Source: Neorhizobium galegae bv. orientalis str. HAMBI 540
GTDB taxonomy: Bacteria; Pseudomonadota; Alphaproteobacteria; Rhizobiales; Rhizobiaceae
NCBI RefSeq assembly: GCF_000731315.1
Contig: NZ_HG938353.1
Span: 186,001 to 250,000, forward strand
Reading direction: 5' to 3'
DNA: 64,000 nucleotides
The translations under genes and the position numbers were made by a program. The notes under the pieces were generated by a model. The model worked only from the letters and a program-made list of their open reading frames with translations, was not told where the DNA came from and made no database searches. Numbering within the stretch: position 1 is the stretch's first letter; every line of letters starts with the position of its first letter. Shown here piece by piece: positions 34,506 through 43,693 of this stretch.

Positions 34506-34916
34506 GTGAGCGCGGCACCAATTAACAAAAATCACTTTTTGAACAAGGAAGAGTCTTTCATGTACGACCGGGAAGCCCGGTTCAAAATGGAAGACACGAT
34601 GAATGCGGCGCGTATCGAATATACCGAAAATGGCGTGATGAACATGGCGCAGCGTCGCTGCGACGTCATCCGGATCTCGATGAGCGGCGCCGTTCTCGGC
34701 ATCCTGACCCAGTATAATCTGCCGAAGCAGTTTTATCTCGACATTCCCGACGCGCGCATTTCCAAGGTCGGTTGCCTGCTGATGCGCACCAATGCCAACA
34801 ACACGATCGAGGTTCGTTTCCTGTCTCTTCTCACCAAGAAGGAGCTGGACCGCATCTTCATATTCTCGACGCATCCGAACCATCGCGACCGGACGATGGA
34901 TATCCGCTCCTGGTAA
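34506..34916 (+). CDS. Small PilZ-like protein
   Basis: Protein of 136 aa. The GTG at 34506 has GGAGGG five bases upstream; ATG 34560 is an alternative. The pattern of a short [18 protein letters not shown] segment, then [12 protein letters not shown] and VRFLSL, resembles a degenerate PilZ domain (cyclic-di-GMP binding), but the RxxxR and (D/N)xSxxG motifs are only partly matched, so binding is uncertain. Such small proteins are common in rhizobia. It is convergent with edd. Confidence 0.5.
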   Translation: MSAAPINKNHFLNKEESFMYDREARFKMEDTMNAARIEYTENGVMNMAQRRCDVIRISMSGAVLGILTQYNLPKQFYLDIPDARISKVGCLLMRTNANNTIEVRFLSLLTKKELDRIFIFSTHPNHRDRTMDIRSW

Positions 34917-34939
34917 CGCGGCTCGTGGCCTGACATGGA

Positions 34940-34970
34940 AACGGCGGCTCCTTGGCCGCCGTTTTCGTTT
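34940..34970. terminator. Bidirectional terminator between the PilZ-like gene and edd
   Basis: Stem AACGGCGGC / GCCGCCGTT with a six-base loop, with T-runs on the plus side (TTTTCGTTT) and, read from the other strand, only a short run of T. It separates two convergent genes 73 bases apart. Confidence 0.8.
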
Positions 34971-34989
34971 CTACCGGCAATCAGCCCGT

Positions 34990-36807
34990 TTACACAAATA
35001 CGCTGGCGCCCATGTCGGCGGTGCCGACATGGCGGCGGAAGGGGGCGAAGAGCTCGCGGCCCATGCCGAATTCGTTGTCGGAAAGATCGACGACGACAGG
35101 CGTGCGGGCCGAAAATTCCGTGGCATCCACCAGCACTTCCAGCGTTCCGGCGACAGCATCGAGGCGGATCATATCGCCGTCCTTGATCTTGGCGATCGGG
35201 CCGCCATCGCAGGCTTCCGGGGTGATGTGGATTGCCGCCGGCACCTTGCCGGAGGCGCCGGACATGCGCCCATCGGTCACCAGCGCCACCTTGAAACCGC
35301 GGTCCTGGAGCACGCCGAGCGGCGGCGTGAGGCGGTGCAGTTCCGGCATGCCGTTCGCCTTCGGTCCCTGGAAGCGCACGACCGCGATGAAATCCTTGTT
35401 GAGCTCGCCGCGCTTGAACGCTTCCTGCAGCCCATGTTGGTCGTGGAAGACGATCGCCGGCGCTTCGACGATGTGGCGTTCCGGCTTGACGGCGGAAATC
35501 TTGATGACCGCCTTGCCGAGGTTGCCCTTCAGCATCTTGAGGCCGCCATTCGACTGGAAGGGGGTCTCGATCGGCGCCAGGACCTTGAGGTCGCCGCTTT
35601 CGTTCGGAGTGGACTCACGGACGACTGCGCCGTTCGCGTCCAGCTTCGCCTCGACCGTATAGGCTTCCAGCCCATGGCCGAAGACGGTGCGCACGTCATC
35701 ATGCACCATGCCGGTTTTCAGGAGCTGCTTGATCAGGAAGCCCATTCCGCCGGCGGCGTGGAAATGGTTCACGTCGGCAAGCCCGTTCGGGTAGACGCGG
35801 GCAAGCAACGGCACCACGTCGGAGAGCTCGGAAATATCCTGCCAGGTCAGCAGGATGCCGGCAGCGCGGGCCATGGCGACGAGGTGGAGGGTGTGATTGG
35901 TCGATCCGCCGGTCGCATGCAGGCCGACGACGCCGTTGACCACGGAGCGCTCGTCAATCATCTCGCCGGCAGGCGTGAATTCATTGCCGAGCGCCGTAAT
36001 CGCCAGCGCCCGCTTGGCGGCCTCGCGGGTCAGCGCTTCGCGCAGCGGCGTGCCGGGATTGACGAAGGAGGCGCCGGGCATGTGGAAGCCCATGATCTCC
36101 ATCAGCATCTGGTTGGAATTGGCGGTGCCGTAGAACGTACAGGTGCCGGGGCCGTGATAGGACTTGGATTCCGCCTCGAGCAGTTCGGCGCGGCCCACCT
36201 TGCCCTCCGCATAAAGCTGGCGGATGCGCGACTTCTCGTCGTTCGGTAGCCCTGTTGTCATCGGGCCGGCAGGAATGAAGACAGAGGGAAGGTGCCCGAA
36301 GCTGAGCGCCGCGATGACGAGGCCCGGCACGATCTTGTCGCAGATGCCGAGAAAGACGGCCGCGTCGAACATGTTGTGCGACAGACCGATGCCGGCCGCC
36401 ATGGCAATCGCATCGCGCGAGAACAGCGAAAGCTCCATGCCAGGCTGGCCTTGGGTGACGCCGTCGCACATGGCCGGCACGCCACCGGCGACCTGGGCGA
36501 TGCCACCGGCTTCCCGTGCCGCCTCGCGAATGATCGGCGGGAAGGTCTCGTAGGGCTGATGCGCCGAGAGCATGTCGTTATAGGCGGTGATGATGCCGAG
36601 GTTCGGGACGACGTCTCCTGCGAGCGCGTCCTTCTCGGCGGGGGAACAGACCGCAAAGCCATGGGCGAGATTGCCGCAGGAGAGCGTCGAGCGGTGTGGA
36701 CCCTGCGAGGCCGCCCGCCGCACGCGGTCGAGATAGGCTTCACGATGGGGTTTCGAGCGTTCGACGATACGGGCGGTGATTGCCTCGATGCTGGAATGAG
36801 CGGCCAT
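34990..36807 (-). CDS. edd: 6-Phosphogluconate dehydratase Edd
   Basis: First specific enzyme of the Entner-Doudoroff pathway (605 aa, usual length): converts 6-phosphogluconate to 2-keto-3-deoxy-6-phosphogluconate. IlvD/Edd family marks seen: [20 protein letters not shown] and [12 protein letters not shown] with Fe-S cluster cysteines, and [20 protein letters not shown]. It follows pgl by 97 bases on the minus strand; the run is zwf, pgl, edd. The eda aldolase that would follow is not in the window. Confidence 0.96.
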   Translation of the reverse strand: MAAHSSIEAITARIVERSKPHREAYLDRVRRAASQGPHRSTLSCGNLAHGFAVCSPAEKDALAGDVVPNLGIITAYNDMLSAHQPYETFPPIIREAAREAGGIAQVAGGVPAMCDGVTQGQPGMELSLFSRDAIAMAAGIGLSHNMFDAAVFLGICDKIVPGLVIAALSFGHLPSVFIPAGPMTTGLPNDEKSRIRQLYAEGKVGRAELLEAESKSYHGPGTCTFYGTANSNQMLMEIMGFHMPGASFVNPGTPLREALTREAAKRALAITALGNEFTPAGEMIDERSVVNGVVGLHATGGSTNHTLHLVAMARAAGILLTWQDISELSDVVPLLARVYPNGLADVNHFHAAGGMGFLIKQLLKTGMVHDDVRTVFGHGLEAYTVEAKLDANGAVVRESTPNESGDLKVLAPIETPFQSNGGLKMLKGNLGKAVIKISAVKPERHIVEAPAIVFHDQHGLQEAFKRGELNKDFIAVVRFQGPKANGMPELHRLTPPLGVLQDRGFKVALVTDGRMSGASGKVPAAIHITPEACDGGPIAKIKDGDMIRLDAVAGTLEVLVDATEFSARTPVVVDLSDNEFGMGRELFAPFRRHVGTADMGASVFV

Positions 36808-36904
36808 GTTCTTGTCCTCTTGTGCTCAACCCCGGCTCGGGAGGGGCAGGACCTTGGGGAGGGCCCTAAGCCACCGGGATTGCTCGCGTTGAAAAGTCGG
36901 CGCT

Positions 36905-37603
36905 TTAAGGCGCCCAGAAAATCTGCAGCGGCGAAGCGGCTCGGTTAAGCACGGCGCGGATCGGCATGTCCGTTTCGTCGGAGCCGGCCTTTGCCGCTTC
37001 GAGCACGTCCTTCTTGCCCTGGCCTTCGATATGCAGCGCCAGGAACCGGGCGTCCGAAAGGCTGGCGAACGAGAAGGTCAGTCGCTCTTCGCCGGCACCT
37101 TCCGCCTGCATCGTCAGAACGCCGCGGGGCCTGGAAAGATCGAGTGCTCGGGCAAGATTATTCCCATGCGGGAAAAAGGAGGCTGTGTGGCCGTCGCCGC
37201 CCATGCCGAGGATCGCCACGTCGAAAGGATGGCCGATGCCGGCGGTCTTTTCGGTCGCGATCACGGCCGCTTCATCGATCGACGGCGCCTCGTAGTAGAG
37301 CGGGATGAAATGTGCCGCTGCCGCCTTGTCCTTCAGAAGATGCGTCGACACCAGGAGGTGGTTGGAACGCGGGCTGTCCGCGGGCACGAACCGTTCGTCG
37401 ACCAGCGTCACCGAAACCTTGCCCCAGTCGATATCGCGGGTCGCCAGTGCCTCGAAGAATTTCTTCGGCGTCGAGCCGCCCGAAACCGCGATCGAGGCGG
37501 TGCCCCGGTCGCGGATAGCGGTTTCAAGCTGTGCCGCAACCTCGTCCGCCAGGCTGGCGGCGAGGGCTGCGGCATCCGCAAATTCATGCATCTTCGCGGT
37601 CAT
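36905..37603 (-). CDS. pgl: 6-Phosphogluconolactonase
   Basis: Hydrolyses 6-phosphogluconolactone made by Zwf (232 aa from ATG 37603). Conserved segments are IAVSGGSTPKKFFEAL near the N-terminus and ILGMGGDGHTASFFPHG. GAGGG lies about ten bases before the ATG. A TTG at 37612 overlapping the zwf stop is an alternative start. It is tightly coupled to zwf (five bases). Confidence 0.93.
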   Translation of the reverse strand: MTAKMHEFADAAALAASLADEVAAQLETAIRDRGTASIAVSGGSTPKKFFEALATRDIDWGKVSVTLVDERFVPADSPRSNHLLVSTHLLKDKAAAAHFIPLYYEAPSIDEAAVIATEKTAGIGHPFDVAILGMGGDGHTASFFPHGNNLARALDLSRPRGVLTMQAEGAGEERLTFSFASLSDARFLALHIEGQGKKDVLEAAKAGSDETDMPIRAVLNRAASPLQIFWAP

Positions 37604-37608
37604 GACCC

Positions 37609-39081
37609 TCAACCCTCATGCCATGTCCGGCCGTCGCGCTCGATGAGGGCGATGGCCTGGCTCGGACCCCAGGTGCCGGCAGTATAACCCTGCACCTGCT
37701 GGCCGGCCGCTTCCCAGCCTTTGAGTATCGGATCCACCCAGCGCCATGCGGCTTCCACCTCGTCGCGGCGCATGAACAGCGTCTGATTGGAGCGGATCGT
37801 GTCGGTGAGCAGGCGCTCGTAGGCATCCGGATTGCGCACCGAGAAGGCTTCCGCAAAGCTCATGTCGAGCGACACATTGCGCAGCCGCATGCCGCCCGGG
37901 CCCGGATCCTTAATCATCAGCGACTGCTTGACGCCTTCGTCCGGCTGCAGGCGGATGATCAGCTGGTTGGCCGAAATGCGACCGGCAGCCGCATCGAAGA
38001 TATTGTGCGGGATCGGCTTGAAGGTGATGACGATCTCGGACATGCGCGCTGCAAGCCGCTTGCCGGTGCGGATGTAGAAGGGAACGCCGGCCCAGCGCCA
38101 GTTGCCGATCTCGGCCTTTATGGCGACGAAGGTCTCGGTGTTGGAAACGCCGCCTTCGAGCTCGTCGAGATAACCCTTGACCGGACCGCCCGCGGATGCT
38201 CCGGCGCGGTATTGGCCACGCACCGTCATCTGCTCGACATTGGCCTCGGTGATCGGCTTCAGGGCGCGCAGCACCTTGAGCTTTTCGTCGCGCACCGATT
38301 CCGAATTCATCGAGGAGGGCACTTCCATGGCGACAAGGCAGAGGAGCTGCAGAATGTGGTTCTGCACCATGTCGCGGAGCGCGCCCGCCGTGTCGTAATA
38401 GCCGGCGCGGCCTTCGAGGCCGACGGCTTCGGCGACCGTGATCTGCACGTGGTCGATATGGTCGGCGTTCCACAGCGGCTCATAAAGCGCGTTGGCGAAA
38501 CGCAGCGCCATCAGGTTCTGCACCGTCTCCTTGCCGAGATAGTGGTCGATGCGGAAAATCTGGTCTTCGTGGAAGGCCTTGCCGATCATGTCGTTGAGCT
38601 GCAGCGCCGACGCGAGGTCGCGGCCGATTGGCTTTTCGACGACGATGCGGGTCGACTTGGTGATCAGCTTGTGGTCACGGATCTTTTCGGAAATCGGGCC
38701 GAATATGCCCGGAGCCACGGCGAGATAGAAGACGCGGATACGCTCCTTGCCGTCGTCGAGCAGTTTCTTCAGTTCCGCCCAACCTCCTTCGGCCTTTGCG
38801 TCGACCGAGATGTAATAGATCCGCTGAAGGAATTTCTGGACTTCCGCTTCGTCGTATTCGCCCTGCTTCAGATGCTCTTTGAGGGCATCCTGGGCGAACT
38901 TGCGGTAATCCTCGTGCGAAAGCGCACTGCGCGAGGCGCCGATGATGCGGGTTGGCTCGGTGAACTGCCCCTCGATCTGCCGGTGGTAGAGGGCCGGAAG
39001 GAGCTTGCGTTCCGCAAGGTCGCCGGTACCGCCGAACACGATACAATCAAAGGGTTCAACTGGGATGATCTGGCTGCTCAT
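37609..39081 (-). CDS. zwf: Glucose-6-phosphate 1-dehydrogenase
   Basis: Oxidises glucose-6-phosphate to 6-phosphogluconolactone with NADP (490 aa from ATG 39081, the common rhizobial length). The N-terminal nucleotide-binding [17 protein letters not shown] and the active-site [19 protein letters not shown] are intact. ATG 39081 is preferred over upstream in-frame starts at 39102 and 39114 by family length. Upstream, 39120-39140 is AT-rich with AATCGATT, a possible operator. It is the first gene of the zwf-pgl-edd run. Confidence 0.96.
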   Translation of the reverse strand: MSSQIIPVEPFDCIVFGGTGDLAERKLLPALYHRQIEGQFTEPTRIIGASRSALSHEDYRKFAQDALKEHLKQGEYDEAEVQKFLQRIYYISVDAKAEGGWAELKKLLDDGKERIRVFYLAVAPGIFGPISEKIRDHKLITKSTRIVVEKPIGRDLASALQLNDMIGKAFHEDQIFRIDHYLGKETVQNLMALRFANALYEPLWNADHIDHVQITVAEAVGLEGRAGYYDTAGALRDMVQNHILQLLCLVAMEVPSSMNSESVRDEKLKVLRALKPITEANVEQMTVRGQYRAGASAGGPVKGYLDELEGGVSNTETFVAIKAEIGNWRWAGVPFYIRTGKRLAARMSEIVITFKPIPHNIFDAAAGRISANQLIIRLQPDEGVKQSLMIKDPGPGGMRLRNVSLDMSFAEAFSVRNPDAYERLLTDTIRSNQTLFMRRDEVEAAWRWVDPILKGWEAAGQQVQGYTAGTWGPSQAIALIERDGRTWHEG

Positions 39082-39183
39082 CGCTGTTCTTTCGTCCTGC
39101 ATGGTTGGGTGCATACTTATTCTAATCGATTTAAAAACGCTAGCCCGAATTGGCTTCCGAAGTGTGTTGCGGACCCCCGCTTG

Positions 39184-40485
39184 TCAGAGCCTGTCGCGCA
39201 GCGCAAACCACGTGAGGGCAAGGAAAAGCAGTGGGGTCCGCATGTGACGCCCGCCTGGGAAGGCAGGAATTTTGAGTGCGGCGAGGTGGTCGAGATCCGT
39301 CGCCTTGCCGCCGACCATATCAGCATAAAGTTTGCCACAATAGTTTGACAGCATGACGCCATGGCCGGAATAACCGCCGATCGACGTGACGCCAGGCATG
39401 ACTTCGCGCACGAAAGGCTGGCGCGGCATCGTGATCCCGACATTTCCGCCCCAGGCATGGGTGATTTCAACGTCTTTCAGCGCCGGATAGGTGTCGACGA
39501 TCTGCCTGCGGATGGCGTTCGCAGTGTCCGCCGGATTGCTTGAGGTATAGACCTCGCGCCCGCCGAACAGCAGCCGGTTGTCCCGGCTCTTGCGGAAATA
39601 GCGCACCACGAACCGCGAATCAGCAACGGCCTCGCCACCGGGGAGGACATCGGGGAAATCGTCGAGCGGCGCGGTCGCGGCGATGAAGGAGCCGATCGGC
39701 ATGATATGCGCGGATGTAACCGGTTCGAGATCGCCGATATAGGCATTGGTGGCGATCAGCACCCGGTCGGCAGTCAGCGTGCCCTTGGGGGTCCGGACCA
39801 GGATCTTGCCGCCCGGTCCGTTTCTTGTTTTCTCGATGCCCGTCGCTCGGGTCATCTCGAAAATCTGCGCACCGGCCGTCTGCGCCACCCTGGCAAGCCC
39901 GACCAGCAGCTTTAGCGGATGGATATGGCCGGTGCCGGTATCGCGCACCCCGCAATAATAGTCTTTCGTGCCGAGCCGCTCGGCGGTCTCCCGGCCATCC
40001 GTGAAGGAGATGTGCGGATAACCGTAACGCTCCGCTGCGATCTCGGCAGTTGCCCGATAATCCTTGTCGTGGCCCCGTTTGTGGGAGACATTCATCTGTC
40101 CCGGCATGTACTCCATGTCGATGCCGTGGGCCTCGGCAAAGTCGAGAAGATGCCGCTTGGCGTTCTCGGCCATGTCGAACAGCGCCCTGGAGCGCTCGTA
40201 GCCGATCTCCTTTTCGAGATCTTCCGGCCACCAGCGCTGCCCGGTTCCCATCTGCCCGCCATTGCGGCCGGAGGCGCCGTCGCCGAAACGGCTGGCCTCG
40301 ATCAGTGCGACGGAGATGCCGGCCTTTGCCAGATTATAGGCTGCTTGCAGGCCGGTATAGCCGCCGCCGATAACCGCCACGTCGACCGTCTTCGATCCGT
40401 CGAGTGCCGGATAGGTCGGCCGCTCGCCGACTGTTGCCTGATACCAGGAAATTCCCGGCGCGATCGGGCTCTGCCATTCATCCAA
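39184..40485 (-). CDS. FAD-dependent amine oxidoreductase, OrdL/PuuB-like
   Basis: Flavoprotein (433 aa) of the DAO family; closest by pattern to gamma-glutamylputrescine oxidase PuuB/OrdL. The FAD-binding motif VAVIGGGYTGLQAAYNLAKA is at about residues 27-46, and the C-terminal SIGGYSGHGVMLSNYCGKL also fits. The proposed start is TTG at 40485 (LDEWQSPIAPG), because GAGGG lies eight bases before it and this gives the family length; the longer frame up to 40617 overlaps the upstream gene. The likely substrate is gamma-glutamyl-putrescine or a similar amine, since a PuuA-like gene lies 10 bases upstream. Confidence 0.85.
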   Translation of the reverse strand: MDEWQSPIAPGISWYQATVGERPTYPALDGSKTVDVAVIGGGYTGLQAAYNLAKAGISVALIEASRFGDGASGRNGGQMGTGQRWWPEDLEKEIGYERSRALFDMAENAKRHLLDFAEAHGIDMEYMPGQMNVSHKRGHDKDYRATAEIAAERYGYPHISFTDGRETAERLGTKDYYCGVRDTGTGHIHPLKLLVGLARVAQTAGAQIFEMTRATGIEKTRNGPGGKILVRTPKGTLTADRVLIATNAYIGDLEPVTSAHIMPIGSFIAATAPLDDFPDVLPGGEAVADSRFVVRYFRKSRDNRLLFGGREVYTSSNPADTANAIRRQIVDTYPALKDVEITHAWGGNVGITMPRQPFVREVMPGVTSIGGYSGHGVMLSNYCGKLYADMVGGKATDLDHLAALKIPAFPGGRHMRTPLLFLALTWFALRDRL

Positions 40486-40495
40486 GGAGCAGCCC

Positions 40496-41935
40496 TCACA
40501 CGTTGAGAAGCAGGAATTCCCGCTCCCAGGGGCTGATAACCTGCATGAAAGTCTCGAATTCGCCGCGCTTAACGCCGGCATAGAGGCCGATGAATTCCGA
40601 GCTGAAGACGCCGGCAAGCGCCGGATCGGATTCGAGCAGCGACACGGCTTCGAGCAGGCCGCGCGGCAGTTCGATCGACCCCTCGTTGGCTGTATCCTCT
40701 GTCGGCGGTCCCGGCTCGATCGCGTTCATGATGCCGAGCAGGCCGCAGCCGAGCGAGGCCGCGAGCGCCAGATAGGGATTGGCGTCCGAGCTCGGCAGGC
40801 GGTTTTCGACGCGGCGGGCATTCGCATCCGAGACCGGCACGCGGAAGGCGGTGGTCCGGTTGTCGTAACCCCAGGCATTGTTGACCGGCGCCGACATATC
40901 GGGCGTCAGGCGGCGGTAGGAGTTCACATAGGGCGCCATCATCGCCAGCGTCTTCGGCACATAGGTCTGCATGCCGCCGATGAAGTGGAAAAATTCCTTG
41001 GAAGCCGAGCCGTCCGGGTTCGAGAAGACGTTCTTGCCGGTCTTGATGTCGACCACCGACTGGTGGATGTGCATTGCCGAACCCGCCTGGCCCTGCATCG
41101 GCTTCGCCATGAACGTGGCGTAGATGCCGTGTTTCATGGCCGCCTCGCGGATGGTGCGCTTGAACATGAACACCTGGTCGGCGAGTTCGATCGGATCGCC
41201 ATGGCGCAGGTTGATTTCGAGCTGCGCCGGGCCTTCCTCGTGGATCAGCGTATCGATCTCGAGGCCCTGCTTTTCCGAGAAATGGTAGATGTCGTCGATC
41301 AGCTCGTCGAATTCGTTGATGCCGGCGATCGAATAACCCTGGCCGCCGAGGATGGAACGGCCAGACCGGCCTTTCGGCGGGTGCAGCGGATAGTCCGGGT
41401 CATCGTTCTTGGCGACGAGATAAAATTCGATTTCCGGCGCCACGACCGGCTTCCAGCCACGCTCCTCATAGAGTTTGAGGATGTTCTTCAGCACGTTGCG
41501 CGGCGTATAGGGAACCGCCTTGCCTTCGGTATCGACGATGTCGCAAATCACCTGTGCGGTCGGGTCGGTTTCCCAGGGCACGACCGAAAGCGTCGAAAGA
41601 TCCGGCACCAGCTTCAAATCGCTGTCGCGCGGCTCGTAGCGGAACGTGCCGGTCTCCTCGGGGTATTCGCCGGAAATGGTGTGCCGGTAGAGGGCGGACG
41701 GCAGTGCCAGCGAGGTATTCGATGTGAACTTCGAAGAGGGCATCATCTTGCCGCGCGGCACGCCGGCGAGATCGGGCGTGATGCACTCGATATCCTCTAT
41801 CCCTCGAGCCCGAAGCCACGCGGCGGCCTCCCGCCAGTCCGCGACACCTCTGAGCGAAGTGAGCGTCGGCTGGGCAGTCGCGGCTTTCGCCACGGTGCCG
41901 GTTGCGAGGGCGGGAGCGTTTTTTTTGCGCGGCAT
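40496..41935 (-). CDS. Glutamine synthetase family protein, PuuA-like (gamma-glutamylpolyamine synthetase)
   Basis: Protein of 479 aa with the glutamine synthetase fold: APEIEFYL, HEEGPAQLEINL, and SAMHIHQSVVD with metal- and ATP-binding residues, then DNRTTAFRVP and the RVENRLPSSDANPYLALAA segment. It is closer to PuuA/GlnT-type enzymes than to GlnA: no adenylylated-Tyr region is visible, and the N-terminus is extended and Ala-rich. With the adjacent OrdL-like oxidase it probably starts glutamylated putrescine breakdown (inference). No clear RBS precedes the ATG. Confidence 0.85.
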   Translation of the reverse strand: MPRKKNAPALATGTVAKAATAQPTLTSLRGVADWREAAAWLRARGIEDIECITPDLAGVPRGKMMPSSKFTSNTSLALPSALYRHTISGEYPEETGTFRYEPRDSDLKLVPDLSTLSVVPWETDPTAQVICDIVDTEGKAVPYTPRNVLKNILKLYEERGWKPVVAPEIEFYLVAKNDDPDYPLHPPKGRSGRSILGGQGYSIAGINEFDELIDDIYHFSEKQGLEIDTLIHEEGPAQLEINLRHGDPIELADQVFMFKRTIREAAMKHGIYATFMAKPMQGQAGSAMHIHQSVVDIKTGKNVFSNPDGSASKEFFHFIGGMQTYVPKTLAMMAPYVNSYRRLTPDMSAPVNNAWGYDNRTTAFRVPVSDANARRVENRLPSSDANPYLALAASLGCGLLGIMNAIEPGPPTEDTANEGSIELPRGLLEAVSLLESDPALAGVFSSEFIGLYAGVKRGEFETFMQVISPWEREFLLLNV

Positions 41936-42061
41936 GACACATCGGGGTGAGGTTGATCGGATGTTCCATCATAACCACGGATTGGCGAATGGCGAGGGGG
42001 AGACGCCATTGACTTTGAGTTGCCGATCGAAAACAGCAGATATTGAAACAAGGAGCATGCG

Positions 42062-43243
42062 GTGACGCGGAAATTCGATGTCGTGGTTCTGGGCGCCGGC
42101 GGGGCGGGCATGATGTGCGCCATTCGCGCAGGCGGGCGCGGCCGTTCGGTGCTCGTGCTCGATCACGCCAAGTCGCCGGGCGAGAAGATCCGCATTTCCG
42201 GCGGCGGACGCTGCAACTTCACCAATATCCATGCAAGCGCGAAAAACTATCTCTCAGCCAACCCGCATTTCGCCAAATCGGCGCTGGCGCGTTACACGCC
42301 GCGCGATTTTCTGGACATGGTCGAACGCCACGGCATCGCCTGGCACGAAAAGACGCTTGGCCAACTCTTCTGCGACGACAGCGCCAAAGACATTATTCGC
42401 ATGCTGTTGTCCGAGATGAAGGCGGCGAACGTCGTGCTCGAACTGCAGAAGCAGGTCACGTCGATCGAAAAGGCGCCAGAGGGTTTCCGCATCGGCACGT
42501 CCGATGGACCGGTGGAGGCGGCATCCCTGGTGGTTGCGACCGGCGGCAAGTCGATCCCGAAGATGGGCGCCACCGGTTTTGCCTACGATATCGCCCGGCA
42601 GTTCGAGCTGAAGATCGTCGAGACGCGGCCGGCGCTCGTGCCGCTGACGCTCGATCCGAACCTGCTCGAAAAGCTCTCGCCACTTTCCGGCATCGCGGTG
42701 CCGGCCGAGGTCCGCCACGGCAGGACGGCGTTTCGCGAGGCACTGCTCTTCACCCACCGGGGCTTGAGTGGCCCGTCGATCCTGCAGATCTCGTCCTATT
42801 GGCGGGAAGGGGATGACGTGACGCTGGTCATCGAGCCCGACCTCGATATCGCAGCGATGCTCAAGACAGCCCGAAAGGCCAACGGTCGCCAGGCCGCGCA
42901 GACGGTGCTGGCGGAGGTGCTGCCGAAACGGCTGGCGCAATTCTTCGTCGAGGCGCGCGGCCTGACAGCCCATCTCGCCGATCTTCCCGACAAGGCGATC
43001 GAGGGTCTGGCGGCTTCCATCCAGACCTGGGCCATCCGGCCCGCCGGCTCCGAAGGTTACCGGACGGCCGAGGTGACGCTCGGCGGCATCGATACGTCCG
43101 AACTGGACTCGAAGACAATGCAGGCAAAGGCAGTATCCGGCCTTTATTTCATCGGCGAATGCGTGGATGTGACCGGCTGGCTCGGCGGCTACAATTTCCA
43201 ATGGGCCTGGGCTTCGGGCCATGTTTGTGGGGACGCATTGTAG
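42062..43243 (+). CDS. NAD(P)/FAD-dependent oxidoreductase, BaiN/HI0933 family
   Basis: Flavoprotein of 393 aa, GTG start with AAGGAG six bases upstream. The N-terminal FAD motif VVVLGAGGAGMMCAIRAG is followed by the family signature EKIRISGGGRCNFTN. The C-terminal segment TAEVTLGGIDTSELDSKTM then GLYFIGECVDVTGWLGGYN is typical of the family. The physiological substrate is unknown for most members. It is divergent from the PuuA-like gene. Confidence 0.9.
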   Translation: MTRKFDVVVLGAGGAGMMCAIRAGGRGRSVLVLDHAKSPGEKIRISGGGRCNFTNIHASAKNYLSANPHFAKSALARYTPRDFLDMVERHGIAWHEKTLGQLFCDDSAKDIIRMLLSEMKAANVVLELQKQVTSIEKAPEGFRIGTSDGPVEAASLVVATGGKSIPKMGATGFAYDIARQFELKIVETRPALVPLTLDPNLLEKLSPLSGIAVPAEVRHGRTAFREALLFTHRGLSGPSILQISSYWREGDDVTLVIEPDLDIAAMLKTARKANGRQAAQTVLAEVLPKRLAQFFVEARGLTAHLADLPDKAIEGLAASIQTWAIRPAGSEGYRTAEVTLGGIDTSELDSKTMQAKAVSGLYFIGECVDVTGWLGGYNFQWAWASGHVCGDAL

Positions 43244-43693
43244 TATAGGTTGATTCAGCAGTTGTTAATGTGAGCGCCCCATCCTGCCTTAATGCCAGCC
43301 AATTCCTGTGGTTTAAGGCGGGCATGCGCTTCCTGCCGGTGGCGGCTGGAGCGCCAGAGCAACTTGCCTTGGAGTGCCGTTTCCATGCAGAGACCCAGCC
43401 GTGCCCGTGCAATCGCAATCGCTTTGATCCAGGACGAGGCAAAGCTGAGGCGGCTCAGGCTGCTGGCCATCGCGATCGGCGCCACTGCAGCGCTGCTGTC
43501 GCTTCCCGCGCTATTCTACTGAGCCATCTGCTATTTGATGACCGCACGTGGACGCACCTGAACGGGCTTTCGCGGGCGATGCTCAATGTTCTGGCACCCC
43601 ACGATTCTCGCCAATAACTTGTATATTCTAATTCAGTAATTTTTTACGTGTAGAGAGAATAGTGGACCAACTACCCTGTGGAGAAATTGGTCC
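43244..43693 (+). other. 450-base gap between the flavoprotein and the chemoreceptor genes
   Basis: Only one small possible gene is seen (43385-43522). The last 80 bases (43610-43690) are AT-rich and probably contain the chemoreceptor promoter, but no clear -35/-10 pair could be fixed. Confidence 0.4.
43385..43522 (+). CDS. Possible small membrane protein (45 aa)
   Basis: Short frame from ATG 43385: a basic N-terminus (MQRPSRARAIAIALIQDEAK) and one clear hydrophobic helix at the C-terminal end (LLAIAIGATAALLSLPALFY). GGAG lies about ten bases upstream. Not recognised. The positive-inside, single-helix layout makes it more plausible than a random frame, but evidence is thin. Confidence 0.35.
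   Translation: MQRPSRARAIAIALIQDEAKLRRLRLLAIAIGATAALLSLPALFY

Noticed and set aside
34792..39348. Very long plus-strand frames (485 and 576 codons) opposite edd and zwf
   Set aside because: Their composition is Arg/Asp/His-rich and they mirror conserved enzymes on the minus strand; antisense shadows.
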